Assembly (NCBI RefSeq): GCF_006381105.1
Contig: NZ_VDET01000018.1
Span: forward strand, 119,241 to 183,240
DNA length: 64,000 nucleotides
Direction of reading: 5' to 3'
Origin: Flavicella sediminum
Lineage (GTDB): Bacteria > Bacteroidota > Bacteroidia > Flavobacteriales > Flavobacteriaceae
Shown here: positions 26,818 to 35,912 of the stretch, piece after piece
Position numbering within the stretch: position 1 is the first letter of the stretch
How the letters are laid out: every line of letters starts with the position of its first letter
The notes under the pieces: model-generated
What the model was told of the DNA's origin: nothing
Seen by the model: the letters and a program-made list of their open reading frames with translations, nothing else
Database searches by the model: none
Translations under genes and position numbers: made by a program

Positions 26818-27261
26818 GTGATAGAATTTTTCACCAAAACCTTTAGCGAATTAACCACTGATGAATTGTATGAATTATTACAAGTTCGTTCGGAAGTTTT
26901 TGTGATAGAACAAGAGTGCGTGTATCAAGATATTGATAGCAAGGATAAGAATGCATTGCATGTTTTAGGAATTTTGAATCATGAAATTGTGGCTTATGCA
27001 AGAATTTTTGACAAAGGTCACTATTTTGAAGAAGCAAGTATTGGAAGAGTGGTGGTTAAAAAAGAGCATCGAAAAGATACTTATGGTCATTTATTAATGG
27101 CCTATGCAATAGAGGCCGTTGAAAAATACTTTGAACAACAGCCTATAAAAATTTCTGCGCAAGCACATCTTGAAAAATTTTACAATACCCATGGGTTTGT
27201 TACCAAAGGAGCTTCCTATTTAGAAGATGGAATTCCGCATTTGGCAATGTACCGTGACTAA
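26818..27261 (+). CDS. elaA: ElaA-like GNAT acetyltransferase
   Basis: 147 residues. The GNAT motif A region ASIGRVVVKKEHRKDTYGHLLM (about 67-88) holds the acetyl-CoA loop. The N-terminal half ELYELLQVRSEVFVIEQECVYQDID is characteristic of ElaA. The start is GTG at 26818, 1 nt after the esterase stop. It is the last gene of the plus-strand run, and its TAA overlaps the TAG of the convergent gene by 3 nt. The substrate is unknown. Confidence 0.85.
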   Translation: MIEFFTKTFSELTTDELYELLQVRSEVFVIEQECVYQDIDSKDKNALHVLGILNHEIVAYARIFDKGHYFEEASIGRVVVKKEHRKDTYGHLLMAYAIEAVEKYFEQQPIKISAQAHLEKFYNTHGFVTKGASYLEDGIPHLAMYRD

Positions 27262-28328
27262 TTAAAATCACAACGCAATCCGATAGAAATATTTCTTATT
27301 TCTGTCTCATTAAACAAAGGAGCTAAATCGTATTTGACATAAAGCCCTAAGGATTTATAAGCTATATAGCTGCTTAATCCGTAAGTGAAATTATTGGTGT
27401 TAAAATCTCCTTTTTGTTTTTCAGTAACTGCGTGGCCTGCTTCATTTTGGTATTTTAAATATTGTCGGGTTCCTAACTTTATTCCTGCATAGCCACCCAA
27501 ACCTATTCTTAACGACTGGTGCGTTCTGTCTTTTTTAGTACCATCTTCATTTCTTTTATTTTCTGAAAAATCAAATTCTATATGAGCAGGGAAATTCAAA
27601 TAGGTGTTTCGTAATTTTGATTTGGACAAATCGGAAGCGTGAGTTTGCAAATGGGTAAGATCTCCATTTTTTACTTGGTATGTATTGTCAACTGCACGAA
27701 GGTAATTCCAAACAAAAGAGGCTCCATATTTTAAATATACTTTTGAAGCATTTTTAGACAAACGGGTTTTATAAGTCCACCCTAATTCATAAAAATGAGA
27801 TTTCCAGAAATTGTAATCTGAATGGTTTAACGAAATTATTTGATGGTCCTCAATAGTATTATTGATACCGTACGCAAAGATAAACTGTGAAGTGGTTCTT
27901 TTAGAATTTGCTTTTTCCGATTTGTATTTGAATTTTTTTCGAAAAATAATTTCGCCTTCTTCTTTGTCAACTTTTATAGATTCGGGTAGATTCGTTTCGC
28001 TCCTGTTTGAATCGGTAATGTTTTTAGCTACCTGTTTTTGTACCAATTCTTCCAATTCAATTTGTAGTTTTTCTACTTGTGTCTCAATTTTTTCAGCGTG
28101 CATTGTAGCGGCTGCTAGTTTTAGTGTTTTGGCTTCCGCGTTCGTAATTTCATTATTTTCTTCACGTTGTTGAATTTCCTTGATTTTATCTTTTAAAAAT
28201 GATTTTTCTTTGAGAGTAATCCGCTCAATTTTTCTTGAAATTTCTTGTACTCGATCTTCAAAGTTTTCATTTTGTCCTTGGACTAATGCTATTGTAAATA
28301 AGCATAGGTATAGTATTGTTTTTTTCAT
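27258..28328 (-). CDS. Outer-membrane-type protein with N-terminal coiled coil
   Basis: 356 residues starting at the ATG 28326-28328, which begins a proper signal peptide (MKKTILYLCLFTIALVQGQ); an upstream ATG would add 12 odd residues. Residues about 22-115 are a charged coiled coil (EISRKIERITLKEK...KIETQVEKLQIELEELV). The rest alternates aromatic strands ending in SIGLRCDFN, like a beta-barrel closing strand. It is the third gene after an ECF sigma factor and a putative anti-sigma factor, a common flavobacterial trio. Function unknown. Confidence 0.7.
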   Translation of the reverse strand: MKKTILYLCLFTIALVQGQNENFEDRVQEISRKIERITLKEKSFLKDKIKEIQQREENNEITNAEAKTLKLAAATMHAEKIETQVEKLQIELEELVQKQVAKNITDSNRSETNLPESIKVDKEEGEIIFRKKFKYKSEKANSKRTTSQFIFAYGINNTIEDHQIISLNHSDYNFWKSHFYELGWTYKTRLSKNASKVYLKYGASFVWNYLRAVDNTYQVKNGDLTHLQTHASDLSKSKLRNTYLNFPAHIEFDFSENKRNEDGTKKDRTHQSLRIGLGGYAGIKLGTRQYLKYQNEAGHAVTEKQKGDFNTNNFTYGLSSYIAYKSLGLYVKYDLAPLFNETEIRNISIGLRCDFN

Positions 28329-28385
28329 GATTTTCTTGTTAAGTGATTTGAGTTGGAGAAACAATGGCCTTTTGGTTCTAGATTT

Positions 28386-29135
28386 TTATTTATTTCTTTC
28401 GTTAAAAGCAGTTGCAAAATGTTCAATATTGACTTTTAAAGATTTCATGAATTTTTCCTTAAAACTGCTGTTGTCAATGTCTTTTTCTATTTCTTGAAGC
28501 AAGGCTATAGGATCTAAATTTAAATTTCTTTTGAGCAGTTCTTTTTCAATAAGATTGCGTTTTTCGGTCTTGTTTAAGAGAGCTTCGTTTTCTAAGGCTA
28601 TGGCCTCTAATAACAAATTGGGGTCAATTTTTATTTTACGATGACTTGTTTTTGTGGCTGCTAATTCTTTAGGTTCAGTAGCGGCTATAGAGGATGCAAT
28701 AGCTGTTTTTACATCCGACTTATTTTCAACTTTTAAGGGAATTATAGTTTGTTTGGTAATTTTTTGTTTCTTCTTATTGTTGAAGGCAATGCTTGTTTCT
28801 TTTAGGTAAGAAGTTGTTGGTTCTTCGACTATTATTAAGGTTTCTACTTTAGGATGAACAATGGGGGCAGCTGTGGTTTTATCATTACCTACTAGTTGTT
28901 CCTCTAAATTATATACTGGTGTTGTAGTGCTTTGTTGTGAATAATAAATACTCAAACCAAGGATGAATAAAAAGCTTGCGGCATAACTTAAAAACACCCA
29001 AACTCGCTTTTTCTTTTTTGTTTCTTGGTGTTCGTCAAGTTGTGCACTCAATCGATTCCAAGAGGAACTGGAAGGCTGCAACTTTCTGTTTTTGAAAGCT
29101 TCTTTAAAAACGGTATCTGTATTATTTGTTTCCAT
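28386..29135 (-). CDS. Putative anti-sigma factor (single-pass membrane protein)
   Basis: 249 residues with one membrane segment (VWVFLSYAASFLFILGLSIYY, about 44-64). A short cytoplasmic N-terminus contains LQPSSSSWNRLSAQLDEHQE, the pattern seen in flavobacterial proteins encoded after ECF sigma factors. The C-terminal side is Thr/Lys rich with a helical end. Its start overlaps the sigma factor gene by 14 nt, so the two are translationally coupled. The anti-sigma role is inferred from context; no zinc motif (ZAS) is present. Confidence 0.65.
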   Translation of the reverse strand: METNNTDTVFKEAFKNRKLQPSSSSWNRLSAQLDEHQETKKKKRVWVFLSYAASFLFILGLSIYYSQQSTTTPVYNLEEQLVGNDKTTAAPIVHPKVETLIIVEEPTTSYLKETSIAFNNKKKQKITKQTIIPLKVENKSDVKTAIASSIAATEPKELAATKTSHRKIKIDPNLLLEAIALENEALLNKTEKRNLIEKELLKRNLNLDPIALLQEIEKDIDNSSFKEKFMKSLKVNIEHFATAFNERNK

Positions 29136-29682
29136 TGGCTAAATCGTTCATTTTGACATAATGTTTCTGCAACCATTTTCTGGCTTTGAATAATTGAGAC
29201 TTAGAAGTGCTTTCAGAAATCCCTAGTTGTTTGGCAATTTCAGCATGTTTATATCCTTCAATAGCATATAAATTGAAAACGAGTTTATAGCCTTCTGGTA
29301 GCTGATCTATCAATTTTTGCAATTCTTTTTCGCCGGTATTTTCAATATTCTCTATTTCTTGAATAGCAACAAGCATTGTATCTTCTGCAAAAATTATGGG
29401 ATGGTGTTTTCTTATATACGAAATACAAGTATTGACCATGATTTTAAGAATCCAGCCTTCAAAACTCCCTTTGTTCTCAAAATTATTTAGGTGGGTAAAG
29501 ACTTTTAGAAAACCACTTAGCATTAATTCTTCAGCATGGTGTACGTCTTTTACATATTGTCTACAAACCCCTAACATTTTAGGAGCATAGGTTTCATACA
29601 AGGTTTGCTGAGCAGCTCTATTCTGTTTTTTCGCCTCTTTTAAAAGTCGTTGCTCTTTGTTATGTATAGAAATTATTTTCAA
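29122..29682 (-). CDS. ECF-type RNA polymerase sigma factor
   Basis: 186 residues. Region 2 is visible as LYETYAPKMLGVCRQYVKDVHHAEELMLSGFLKVF (about 28-62), and region 4 as LPEGYKLVFNLYAIEGYKHAEIAKQLGISESTSKSQLFKAR (about 128-168) with the DNA-binding helix. It heads the three-gene minus-strand operon and probably autoregulates it. Confidence 0.92.
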   Translation of the reverse strand: MKIISIHNKEQRLLKEAKKQNRAAQQTLYETYAPKMLGVCRQYVKDVHHAEELMLSGFLKVFTHLNNFENKGSFEGWILKIMVNTCISYIRKHHPIIFAEDTMLVAIQEIENIENTGEKELQKLIDQLPEGYKLVFNLYAIEGYKHAEIAKQLGISESTSKSQLFKARKWLQKHYVKMNDLANGNK

Positions 29683-29761
29683 GCTGTAGTTTTTGACATG
29701 GGTCTTCTATGTATATAGACGCTTAAAAAAGTAAAAAGGTTGCCTGAGGATAAACTTTTTT

Positions 29762-30112
29762 TTATTTATAATGAAGTTTGGCTAAGTCTAAGATTTCAAA
29801 CAAGGTGTCTTTGTCTATATCCTGCTCTGGATGAATAGGAAAAATTTTGATCCTTGTTCTAGTTCCTTTGATCAATTTTGGATGCTCAATTAAATAACCA
29901 CGATGAATTCCTATATAGGGTTCTTGGCTTTTCTTATCCTTCCACAAATAGCAAAAGGCCTTCTTTTTGTAATAAAAAAAGGGAAGTCCGTATTTTTTTA
30001 ATTCACAAATATCGGTATCATACGACAATAAGAGTTGGCGTATGGCCAAAAGACAACTTTTTGTAGGTTCTTGTAATTTGTCGTAAAAGGCATCTAAGCT
30101 GTTCAATTCCAT
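29762..30112 (-). CDS. DUF1801-domain protein
   Basis: 116 residues. LDAFYDKLQEPTKSCLLAIRQLL, CELKKYGLPFFYYKKKAFCYLW and PYIGIHRGYLIEHP follow the DUF1801 (YdhG-like) pattern. Cytoplasmic, function unknown. Stands alone 80 nt from the sigma gene. Confidence 0.78.
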   Translation of the reverse strand: MELNSLDAFYDKLQEPTKSCLLAIRQLLLSYDTDICELKKYGLPFFYYKKKAFCYLWKDKKSQEPYIGIHRGYLIEHPKLIKGTRTRIKIFPIHPEQDIDKDTLFEILDLAKLHYK

Positions 30113-30146
30113 CTCATGAATTTAGAGCTTCTAAAATAAAGATTTT

Positions 30147-30932
30147 TTATTGAGCTACAGAACCTTTTTTCAAAGCTTTGTAGTTTTCATGACAATCTAA
30201 AATAGCTTCAACAACTTGTAAGTCACTTGCCGTTTTGATAAAATATTCAGAATAATTACAATCATCTAGCAGTTCATTCAACTCTTTGTCATTCATGTTT
30301 AAGTATTCTAACATGACTTCTCTGTCAAATTTATTTCCTAATATTTCTCTAAGATTGTCTTTTTCCTTTAGCTTTTTTAGTTTCTTTAAAGCTTTCGGTT
30401 TTTTTCCAAACATATTATATAGGAAGTCTACCGGATGGTACACAGCAGCAGTTACCGTATTCATACTTTTTGGAGTTCCTTTACCAACCTCATAAGTTTG
30501 TGCAATTCCGTTGATGTGAATTCTTGAATACTTATCTTTAGGGACCTGTTTTACATCAATTTCTAACACTCCAATTAAGTTGTGGGTTTTTACCACTACC
30601 TCACTAATTTCATTGGCTTTTTCATGAAGGGTAATAGACAGTTCATTCCCTTTCATTAAATCGTTTGTTATTTTTAGTTTGATCGATTGGTACCCAACAT
30701 ATGAAATCATTAAGGTATCATTTACAGCTGTTTTTATTTCAAATCGACCATCAAAATCTGTAGTGGCACCAACAACATCGTTTAGGTTTAAGATATGAGA
30801 ACCCATTAATGGTTTTTTAGAAATACCATCTAATATTTGACCTTTTAAAGAAACGATTGTAGCTATTTCTTGCGATTGCACACTAGTACAAGCAAGGAAG
30901 CAGATCAGTAGAGAAAAAAACAGTTTTTGCAT
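30147..30932 (-). CDS. Secreted protein with carboxypeptidase-regulatory-like domain
   Basis: 261 residues, signal peptide to about SVQSQ. Residues about 27-110 form a CarboxypepD_reg-like beta sandwich (LKGQILDGISKKPLMGSHI, GATTDFDGRFEIKT, LMISYVGYQSIKLKI) as found at the N-termini of TonB-dependent receptors. Here no barrel follows, only about 130 mostly helical residues. It may act as a surface or periplasmic binding module. Similar in type to the protein at 54943. Confidence 0.8.
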   Translation of the reverse strand: MQKLFFSLLICFLACTSVQSQEIATIVSLKGQILDGISKKPLMGSHILNLNDVVGATTDFDGRFEIKTAVNDTLMISYVGYQSIKLKITNDLMKGNELSITLHEKANEISEVVVKTHNLIGVLEIDVKQVPKDKYSRIHINGIAQTYEVGKGTPKSMNTVTAAVYHPVDFLYNMFGKKPKALKKLKKLKEKDNLREILGNKFDREVMLEYLNMNDKELNELLDDCNYSEYFIKTASDLQVVEAILDCHENYKALKKGSVAQ

Positions 30933-31113
30933 GCTGCAAGTATACTAATAAACCTTTAAATGGAAGTTAAAAATCTGTGAAAACAGATGATATTCCTTAT
31001 TTATTTCGTGTTTTGCAATTTGAGTAAGTTGCAGCATTGTGTAGGTTACCATCAAATTTGACAATAACTTAAGGAAAAGGGAAGTGAGTTTTTGCTACAA
31101 TTTTCTTCTTTAT

Positions 31114-31317
31114 TTAGGAAGAGTATTCATTTCTCAAAATCTTCGTCACAAAATAAGCCGTAGATGTTAAAGAAAAAAAGATCCCCGTAAGAATGAAAAA
31201 TTCAAGCACGTTAATTAGTTTGTTATCGTAAAGTGTTTCTTCCTTTAAAAGAAAAATAAATGAAGTTAGGACAATAGAGCCGAATGCAATTAGTAGCAAG
31301 CTTTTTTTAGTTTTCAT
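31114..31317 (-). CDS. Small two-helix membrane protein
   Basis: 67 residues with two hydrophobic segments (LLLIAFGSIVLTSFIFLL and VLEFFILTGIFFSLTSTAYFV) and short charged ends. No family recognised. Gene-like start and isolated position between two clear features. The 180-nt stretch on its downstream side (30933-31113) shows nothing else. Confidence 0.5.
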   Translation of the reverse strand: MKTKKSLLLIAFGSIVLTSFIFLLKEETLYDNKLINVLEFFILTGIFFSLTSTAYFVTKILRNEYSS

Positions 31318-31423
31318 AGCGGTGAATTTTTTTTAGCTTTTTCACCAACGAAAATACAAAAAAAAATAAATTCAAGTTCCTAATTGAACTTGTTTTTTAA
31401 GCTAAACCATGAAAGTGTAAATG

Positions 31424-31507
31424 TGCACACAAGAAGACTCGAACTTCCACGTCCTTTCGGACACGAGCCCCTCAAGCCCGCGCGTCTACCAATTCCGCCA
31501 TGTGTGC
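31424..31507 (-). tRNA. tRNA-Leu (GAG)
   Basis: 84-nt class II tRNA. Acceptor GCACACA pairs with TGTGTGC (plus 31425-31431), the D-arm has AATTGGTAGAC, the anticodon loop CTTGAGG carries GAG, the long variable arm is GTCCGAAAGGAC and the T-loop is TTCGAGT. CCA is not encoded. Downstream of tRNA-Lys, separated by a hairpin. Confidence 0.93.
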
Positions 31508-31527
31508 GTAATAAAAACTACAAATAA

Positions 31528-31559
31528 AAAAAGCTTCTCTAATAAAAGAGAAGCTTTTT
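31528..31559 (-). terminator. Hairpin between tRNA-Lys and tRNA-Leu
   Basis: 13-bp stem AAAAAGCTTCTCT (31528-31540) / AGAGAAGCTTTTT (31547-31559) with loop AATAAA. On the minus strand T runs follow. It would end, or be a processing point for, the tRNA-Lys transcript before tRNA-Leu. Confidence 0.7.
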
Positions 31560-31560
31560 G

Positions 31561-31633
31561 TGACCGGGCTGGGGCTCGAACCCAGGACCCTCTCCTTAAA
31601 AGGGAGATGCTCTACCAACTGAGCTACCAGGTC
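31561..31633 (-). tRNA. tRNA-Lys (TTT)
   Basis: 73-nt cloverleaf. Acceptor GACCTGG pairs with CCCGGTC (with a G-T pair), the D-arm has AGCTCAGTTGGTAGAGC, the anticodon loop CTTTTAA carries TTT and the T-loop is TTCGAGC. CCA not encoded. Directly behind a good promoter at 31656-31685. Confidence 0.95.
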
Positions 31634-31655
31634 ATACAATCTCTGATTGCGAGTG

Positions 31656-31685
31656 CAAATATAGTATATATTTTCAGTTGACAAA
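31656..31685 (-). promoter_or_regulatory. Promoter of the tRNA-Lys/tRNA-Leu unit
   Basis: Minus strand: TTTG (plus 31682-31685), 18-nt spacer, then TATATTTG (plus 31656-31663). This is a full match to the Bacteroidetes -33/-7 consensus, about 23 nt before the tRNA-Lys 5' end. Confidence 0.75.
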
Positions 31686-31747
31686 TTTTTTATTGCAATT
31701 TTTTAAGTCATATTTGTATTTTATTTATTTCGTTAAATTTTCTATTT

Positions 31748-32260
31748 ATGAAGATCGTTTTTGTAGGGTATATGGCCAGTGGTAAATCAGCAGTTGCTAA
31801 AAGTTTAAAGTCGGCATTGAATGTTGAATTGATTGATTTGGATGCTTATATAGAAGAGAAAGAAGCACAGACCATTACCTCTATTTTTAAGAATAAGGGA
31901 GAAGTGTATTTCCGTCAGAAAGAATCCTTTTATTTAAAGGAATTGTTAGAAAGAAACGATGATTTTATTTTATCAGTAGGAGGTGGTACGCCATGCTTGA
32001 CAGGAAACATGGAATTAATTAATAAGAAAGCGACTTCTATATATTTAAAAGCAGCAATTGATACAATCTACAATAGAATTATTCATGAGAAGGCTAACAG
32101 ACCTTTGGTAGCGAATATTGCAGATGAAAATTTAAAAGAATTTATAGCCAAACATCTTTTTGAACGCGCTCTATTTTATGAGCAAGCTCAATTAATCGTT
32201 TCTGTAAATGACAAATCTATTGAAGAAATTTCAAAAGAAATTGTTGAGAAATTAGCTTAG
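31748..32260 (+). CDS. aroK: Shikimate kinase
   Basis: 170 residues. Phosphorylates shikimate to shikimate-3-phosphate for aromatic amino acid synthesis. Walker A GYMASGKS (7-14), substrate motifs IDLDAYIEE (about 32-40) and FRQKES (about 58-63), GGGTPCL (about 80-86) and the lid arginine region ANRPLV are all present. Full length. Convergent with the phosphoribosyltransferase gene, with which its stop overlaps. Confidence 0.93.
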   Translation: MKIVFVGYMASGKSAVAKSLKSALNVELIDLDAYIEEKEAQTITSIFKNKGEVYFRQKESFYLKELLERNDDFILSVGGGTPCLTGNMELINKKATSIYLKAAIDTIYNRIIHEKANRPLVANIADENLKEFIAKHLFERALFYEQAQLIVSVNDKSIEEISKEIVEKLA

Positions 32261-32754
32261 CAAAGATAGGCTACGGAAGAGTCTTCTGTAAACTCAACTC
32301 TGATGTGTTCTAAAATAGAAGTAGACATTGATATTCCTTTGAAATCAGCTTTTACAGGATATTTTTTGTGGTTTCTATTCACCAATACTACTGTTTTAAA
32401 TCTTTTTAAAGGAACTTCTAAAAAATGCTTTACACCATAAATTAAGGTAGTGCCCGAATTTAAGACATCATCTACTAATACCAAGGATTGGTCGGTGTAC
32501 TCTGCTGCAGGAATTGAAGTGCTAATTGTATCTAAAGGATTTTTTTTGTTGATGTTTACTTCACATAATACAACTTTCAAATCACAAATTTGTTCGATAA
32601 CTTTTTTTAAACGCTCGGCAAATATAATTCCGTTTCCACATATACCTGCTAAAATTACTTTTGATTCATTGGTGTTGCTTTCTAATATTTGGTAAGCAAT
32701 CCTTTTTGTTTTATGAATAATTTGTTCGTTGGTTAGGATGATAGAATCCGTCAT
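32257..32754 (-). CDS. Phosphoribosyltransferase-family protein
   Basis: 165 residues with the PRPP-binding signature LVLVDDVLNSGTTL (91-104), and a core similar to PyrR/hypoxanthine PRTases. It could salvage a purine or pyrimidine base or act as a regulator. The hood region is too variable to decide. Its stop overlaps that of aroK from the opposite strand. Confidence 0.82.
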   Translation of the reverse strand: MTDSIILTNEQIIHKTKRIAYQILESNTNESKVILAGICGNGIIFAERLKKVIEQICDLKVVLCEVNINKKNPLDTISTSIPAAEYTDQSLVLVDDVLNSGTTLIYGVKHFLEVPLKRFKTVVLVNRNHKKYPVKADFKGISMSTSILEHIRVEFTEDSSVAYLC

Positions 32755-32835
32755 AGTAGGTTTTTTAAAGATACTTCAAATATAAAAACATCTGTTGAAT
32801 TCGTCTTGATAATTTTAAGATATTTCAAAGGTGGA

Positions 32836-33213
32836 TTATTCCTCGGAATCGTCTGTTATATACTCGTCAATATCTCTTCTGTCCTTTTTAGTCGGTCGCC
32901 CAACACCTTTTTTACGATAATAGTCTTTAGAGTATTTTAGGAGTTCTAAAGCTTCAAATTGTTCTTTGGGAGTGGTGTCTTTTCTATACAAATCAACAAG
33001 CTTGGCGCCAACTCTACTTTTGGGAATGTCAAGAATTTCTAATTCATAGTTAATTTGATTTTTTCTTACCAATAATTTTTCACCAACATACACATCTTTA
33101 GAAGGTTTTAGGTTGGTACCATTTATCTTTACATGTCCTTTTTTACAGGCCTCTGTCGCAATAGATCTGGTTTTATAATAACGGACTGTCCATAGGTATT
33201 TGTCTACTCTCAT
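32836..33213 (-). CDS. S4-domain RNA-binding protein (Hsp15-like)
   Basis: 125 residues from the ATG at 33211-33213 (MRVDKYLWTVRYYKTRSIA, the standard S4/Hsp15 start); a longer reading adds 12 residues without support. The S4 domain spans about 2-65, followed by a basic tail GVGRPTKKDRRDIDEY. Hsp15 homologues bind stalled 50S subunits carrying peptidyl-tRNA. Confidence 0.85.
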   Translation of the reverse strand: MRVDKYLWTVRYYKTRSIATEACKKGHVKINGTNLKPSKDVYVGEKLLVRKNQINYELEILDIPKSRVGAKLVDLYRKDTTPKEQFEALELLKYSKDYYRKKGVGRPTKKDRRDIDEYITDDSEE

Positions 33214-33342
33214 AAGAAAAGTTAAATTATAGAGAAACTCTTTTAACAAAGATAGGAAAATTGTACATTGCGAAGCGAAAAAATACCGTGTACTCTATTG
33301 TAAAAGCCGTGTTTTTTCTTACACACTAATTAAAATATTCTT

Positions 33343-34263
33343 ATGAATTTAATAAAAAACTTTTGTCAACTGCTGCTTATAGCAGTTTTAATTATTTCAT
33401 GTGATACTGGAAGTACGCTTGCAGTAGATAATTTTGATCATGAAGGGCAAATTACAATTGACAATGATTCGTTGGTTGGTTATTTAAAAACACATTATTA
33501 CAACACAAATGATGACGCAATATTGACCATTGGTGATGGTGGAGAAGCAGATTTGCCATTGGCAGATCAAAAAGCAATTTGGGATGTAAACTTAGCGGAT
33601 GATAATTTAGTGTTAGAACACATGACTGGGATTGAGGTTGCTGATGTAGATGGAGAATATAGTATGTATACCTTAATGATAAACGAAGGTGATGATGAGA
33701 ACGAAGCAGGTACTCCTAGTTTGTTAGATTCTGTTTATTATAAATATGAAGGAATGTTGTTGGACGGAACTGTTTTTGATGCAAGTGGAAATTTTCCAAG
33801 CTGGTCGCCTGTTTCTTCATTTGTTCAAGGTTTTTCTTATGGTTTGACAAAATTTAAGGGAGGTACAAAATTCACCAATCCGGATAGAACATTTGGTCAT
33901 ACAGGCTATAGTACTGGTTATATCTTTTTTCCTTCTGGTTTAGGATATAGAAATTCTGCTACAGGATTAATAACGGCTAGTTCTCCTTTGGTGTTTAAAA
34001 TTGAAGTACATGAGGTAAATTTATCTGATGATGATGCCGATGGAATTCCGACCAAATATGAAATTTTGAACAATGACAACGGAACGGTAGAGGTAATAGA
34101 TACAGATAAGGATGGGTATAATGATTATTTGGACATAGATGATGATGGTGATAAAATATTAACCATTGATGAGGTAGATGTTGATCCAAAAGATGGTGTG
34201 GTATCTAGATCTGAATTACAAACTTACTTTGAAGCAACGTATCCAGATAGAGAATTCAAATAG
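33343..34263 (+). CDS. FKBP-like peptidyl-prolyl isomerase lipoprotein with calcium-type repeats
   Basis: 306 residues. Lipobox IISC (Cys20). The central part (about 125-225) follows the FKBP layout (VYYKYEGMLLDGTVFDAS, a flap WSPVSSFVQGFSYGLTKFKGGT, FFPSGLGYRN, PLVFKIEVHEV). C-terminal residues about 228-270 are Asp-rich type-3-thrombospondin-like repeats (DDDADGIP, DTDKDGYNDYLDIDDDGD) that should bind calcium. It probably folds envelope proteins. The FKBP active site is divergent, so activity is not certain. Confidence 0.82.
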   Translation: MNLIKNFCQLLLIAVLIISCDTGSTLAVDNFDHEGQITIDNDSLVGYLKTHYYNTNDDAILTIGDGGEADLPLADQKAIWDVNLADDNLVLEHMTGIEVADVDGEYSMYTLMINEGDDENEAGTPSLLDSVYYKYEGMLLDGTVFDASGNFPSWSPVSSFVQGFSYGLTKFKGGTKFTNPDRTFGHTGYSTGYIFFPSGLGYRNSATGLITASSPLVFKIEVHEVNLSDDDADGIPTKYEILNNDNGTVEVIDTDKDGYNDYLDIDDDGDKILTIDEVDVDPKDGVVSRSELQTYFEATYPDREFK

Positions 34264-34283
34264 GAAAGTCTCTTGTAAAAAAT

Positions 34284-34321
34284 AAAACCTCTTGTAGCCA
34301 TTTGTTATAAGAGGTTTTTTT
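34284..34321 (+). terminator. Terminator after the FKBP lipoprotein gene
   Basis: AAAACCTCTT (34284-34293) pairs with AAGAGGTTTT (34309-34318) and is followed by more T. The 200 nt between this hairpin and the next (34322-34529) contain nothing recognisable. Confidence 0.75.
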
Positions 34322-34529
34322 ATGCCTTCTAATGAAATTGTTGTATAGGCTTAGGAGATACGATAAGAAAGGAATGATCCTGTTTGTTCGAGATTCCAAA
34401 GCCCTTTAGTTAGGTGAAACAGATTTTGTTATTAGGTAATGGGTGTGTATAAGACCTATAGTATTTCTTGTTATTATAGAGCTTGTATTGTTACGAAGAT
34501 TATTTAAAACTTCGTTAAAGAGCAAAAAA

Positions 34530-34552
34530 AAGACCATCTAATAGATGGTCTT
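34530..34552 (-). terminator. Terminator of the thrS-infC-rpmI-rplT operon
   Basis: AAGACCATCTA (34530-34540) / TAGATGGTCTT (34542-34552). On the minus strand a run of eight or nine T follows (plus-strand A run 34524-34531). It lies 29 nt after the rplT stop. Confidence 0.85.
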
Positions 34553-34580
34553 GATTTATAAGTAAGAATGATTTAATAAT

Positions 34581-34925
34581 TTATTTTACTTTATCAACGA
34601 TAGCCTTAAAAGCTTCAGGATTGTTCATAGCTAAATCAGCTAAAACCTTACGGTTTAAGTCGATGTTGTTCGCTTTCACTTTCCCCATAAATTGAGAGTA
34701 AGATAATCCATGTTGACGAGCTCCAGCGTTGATACGTTGAATCCATAAACCACGGAAGTTTCTTTTGTTGTTTTTACGGTCACGATAAGCATATGTCATC
34801 GCTTTTTCTACCGCATTTTTTGCTACTGTGTAAACGTTTTTACGACGTCCGAAGTAACCTTTTGCAGCCTTCAAGATTTTTTTTCTTCTTTTTCTTGAGG
34901 CTACTGAATTTACTGATCTTGGCAT
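34581..34925 (-). CDS. rplT: 50S ribosomal protein L20
   Basis: 114 residues, the full family length, very basic, [20 protein letters not shown] start and a conserved [20 protein letters not shown] segment. Binds 23S rRNA early in 50S assembly. Last gene of the translation operon. Confidence 0.97.
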   Translation of the reverse strand: MPRSVNSVASRKRRKKILKAAKGYFGRRKNVYTVAKNAVEKAMTYAYRDRKNNKRNFRGLWIQRINAGARQHGLSYSQFMGKVKANNIDLNRKVLADLAMNNPEAFKAIVDKVK

Positions 34926-35022
34926 AATTTCAATGTTTTTTTGTAGTAAGGCGACAAATTAATGTTCTTAAATTAGCCCACTCCAAGGTTAATAATAATA
35001 ATTACCTAATTGACTTAAAGTA

Positions 35023-35220
35023 TTATTTTAAGTTCAATTGTTGTTTAATGTTAGCCTCATCTGCTTTGTGTACCAAACCATCATGAGTTAACTTTAATTT
35101 ACGCTTTTTAGATTTTTTTGTCAAAATATGACTCTTAAAAGCGTGCTTTCTCTTTAATTTTCCAGAACCAGTAACTTTAAATCGTTTCTTAGCACTAGAC
35201 TTTGTTTTTAATTTAGGCAT
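35023..35220 (-). CDS. rpmI: 50S ribosomal protein L35
   Basis: 65 residues, [20 protein letters not shown] start and [14 protein letters not shown], typical for L35. Lies between infC and rplT in the canonical order. Confidence 0.97.
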   Translation of the reverse strand: MPKLKTKSSAKKRFKVTGSGKLKRKHAFKSHILTKKSKKRKLKLTHDGLVHKADEANIKQQLNLK

Positions 35221-35315
35221 CTCTCTCCTTTGTTTAATTTATTCTTACTTACTATTTTATAAGCTATCAGTTATAAGTAACCTAAGCTTTGTAGATTATT
35301 GAACTTTTAAAAGAA

Positions 35316-35876
35316 TTATTTCTTTTTAGGGGCAATAAACATAATCATTCTCTTACCTTCTAATCGAGGCATTTGCTCTACTTTACCATATTCTTCAAGT
35401 TCTTGGGCTAATCTTAATAATAAAATTTGACCTTGATCTTTAAATATAATAGAACGTCCTTTAAAGAATACAAAAGTTTTAAGTTTTGCTCCTTCCTTTA
35501 AAAACTTGATTGCGTGTTTCTTTTTAAACTCGTAATCATGTTCATCGGTTTGCGGACCAAATCTGATTTCTTTTACAATAACTTTTGTAGCTTTAGACTT
35601 CAAAGCTTTTTCTCGCTTTTTTTGCTCGTACAAAAACTTTTTGTAATCAATCACTTTACAAACTGGTGGAACCGCTTTAGGGGATATCTCAACTAAATCC
35701 AATTCTTGCTCTTTGGCAATATCCATTGCTTTTCTAATTGGGTATACCCCAACTTCAATGTTATCACCTACCAATCTTACTTCCTCAACGTCTCTAATTC
35801 GACTGTTAATTCTGTGTTGGTCTTCGTTTTGTACTCTCCAGGGTTTTCTTGGAGCTCTGTTTCTACGTATTGCTAT
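35316..35876 (-). CDS. infC: Translation initiation factor IF-3, starting at a non-AUG codon (ATA)
   Basis: The first ATG in frame (35774) gives only 152 residues and cuts off the conserved N-domain. Reading upstream in the same frame adds [32 protein letters not shown], exactly the IF-3 N-terminus, so the real start lies near 35876. The best candidate is ATA at 35874-35876 (then GCA ATA CGT), giving 186 residues. No ATG, GTG or TTG is found at the right place. E. coli infC also uses a rare start (AUU), which lets IF-3 repress its own synthesis. The frame is open back to the thrS stop at 35913, so the exact codon is inferred. The C-domain ends with [14 protein letters not shown]. Confidence 0.9.
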   Translation of the reverse strand: MAIRRNRAPRKPWRVQNEDQHRINSRIRDVEEVRLVGDNIEVGVYPIRKAMDIAKEQELDLVEISPKAVPPVCKVIDYKKFLYEQKKREKALKSKATKVIVKEIRFGPQTDEHDYEFKKKHAIKFLKEGAKLKTFVFFKGRSIIFKDQGQILLLRLAQELEEYGKVEQMPRLEGKRMIMFIAPKKK

Positions 35877-35912
35877 GACTTCAAAATTTAAACTTGTTAA
35901 AACAAGCGTTAT

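Noticed and set aside
31421..31684. Open frames on both strands across the two tRNA genes (for example LVAQLVEHLPFKERVLGSSP, MAELVDARA)
   Set aside because: These are well-known translations of tRNA-Lys and tRNA-Leu sequence, not proteins.
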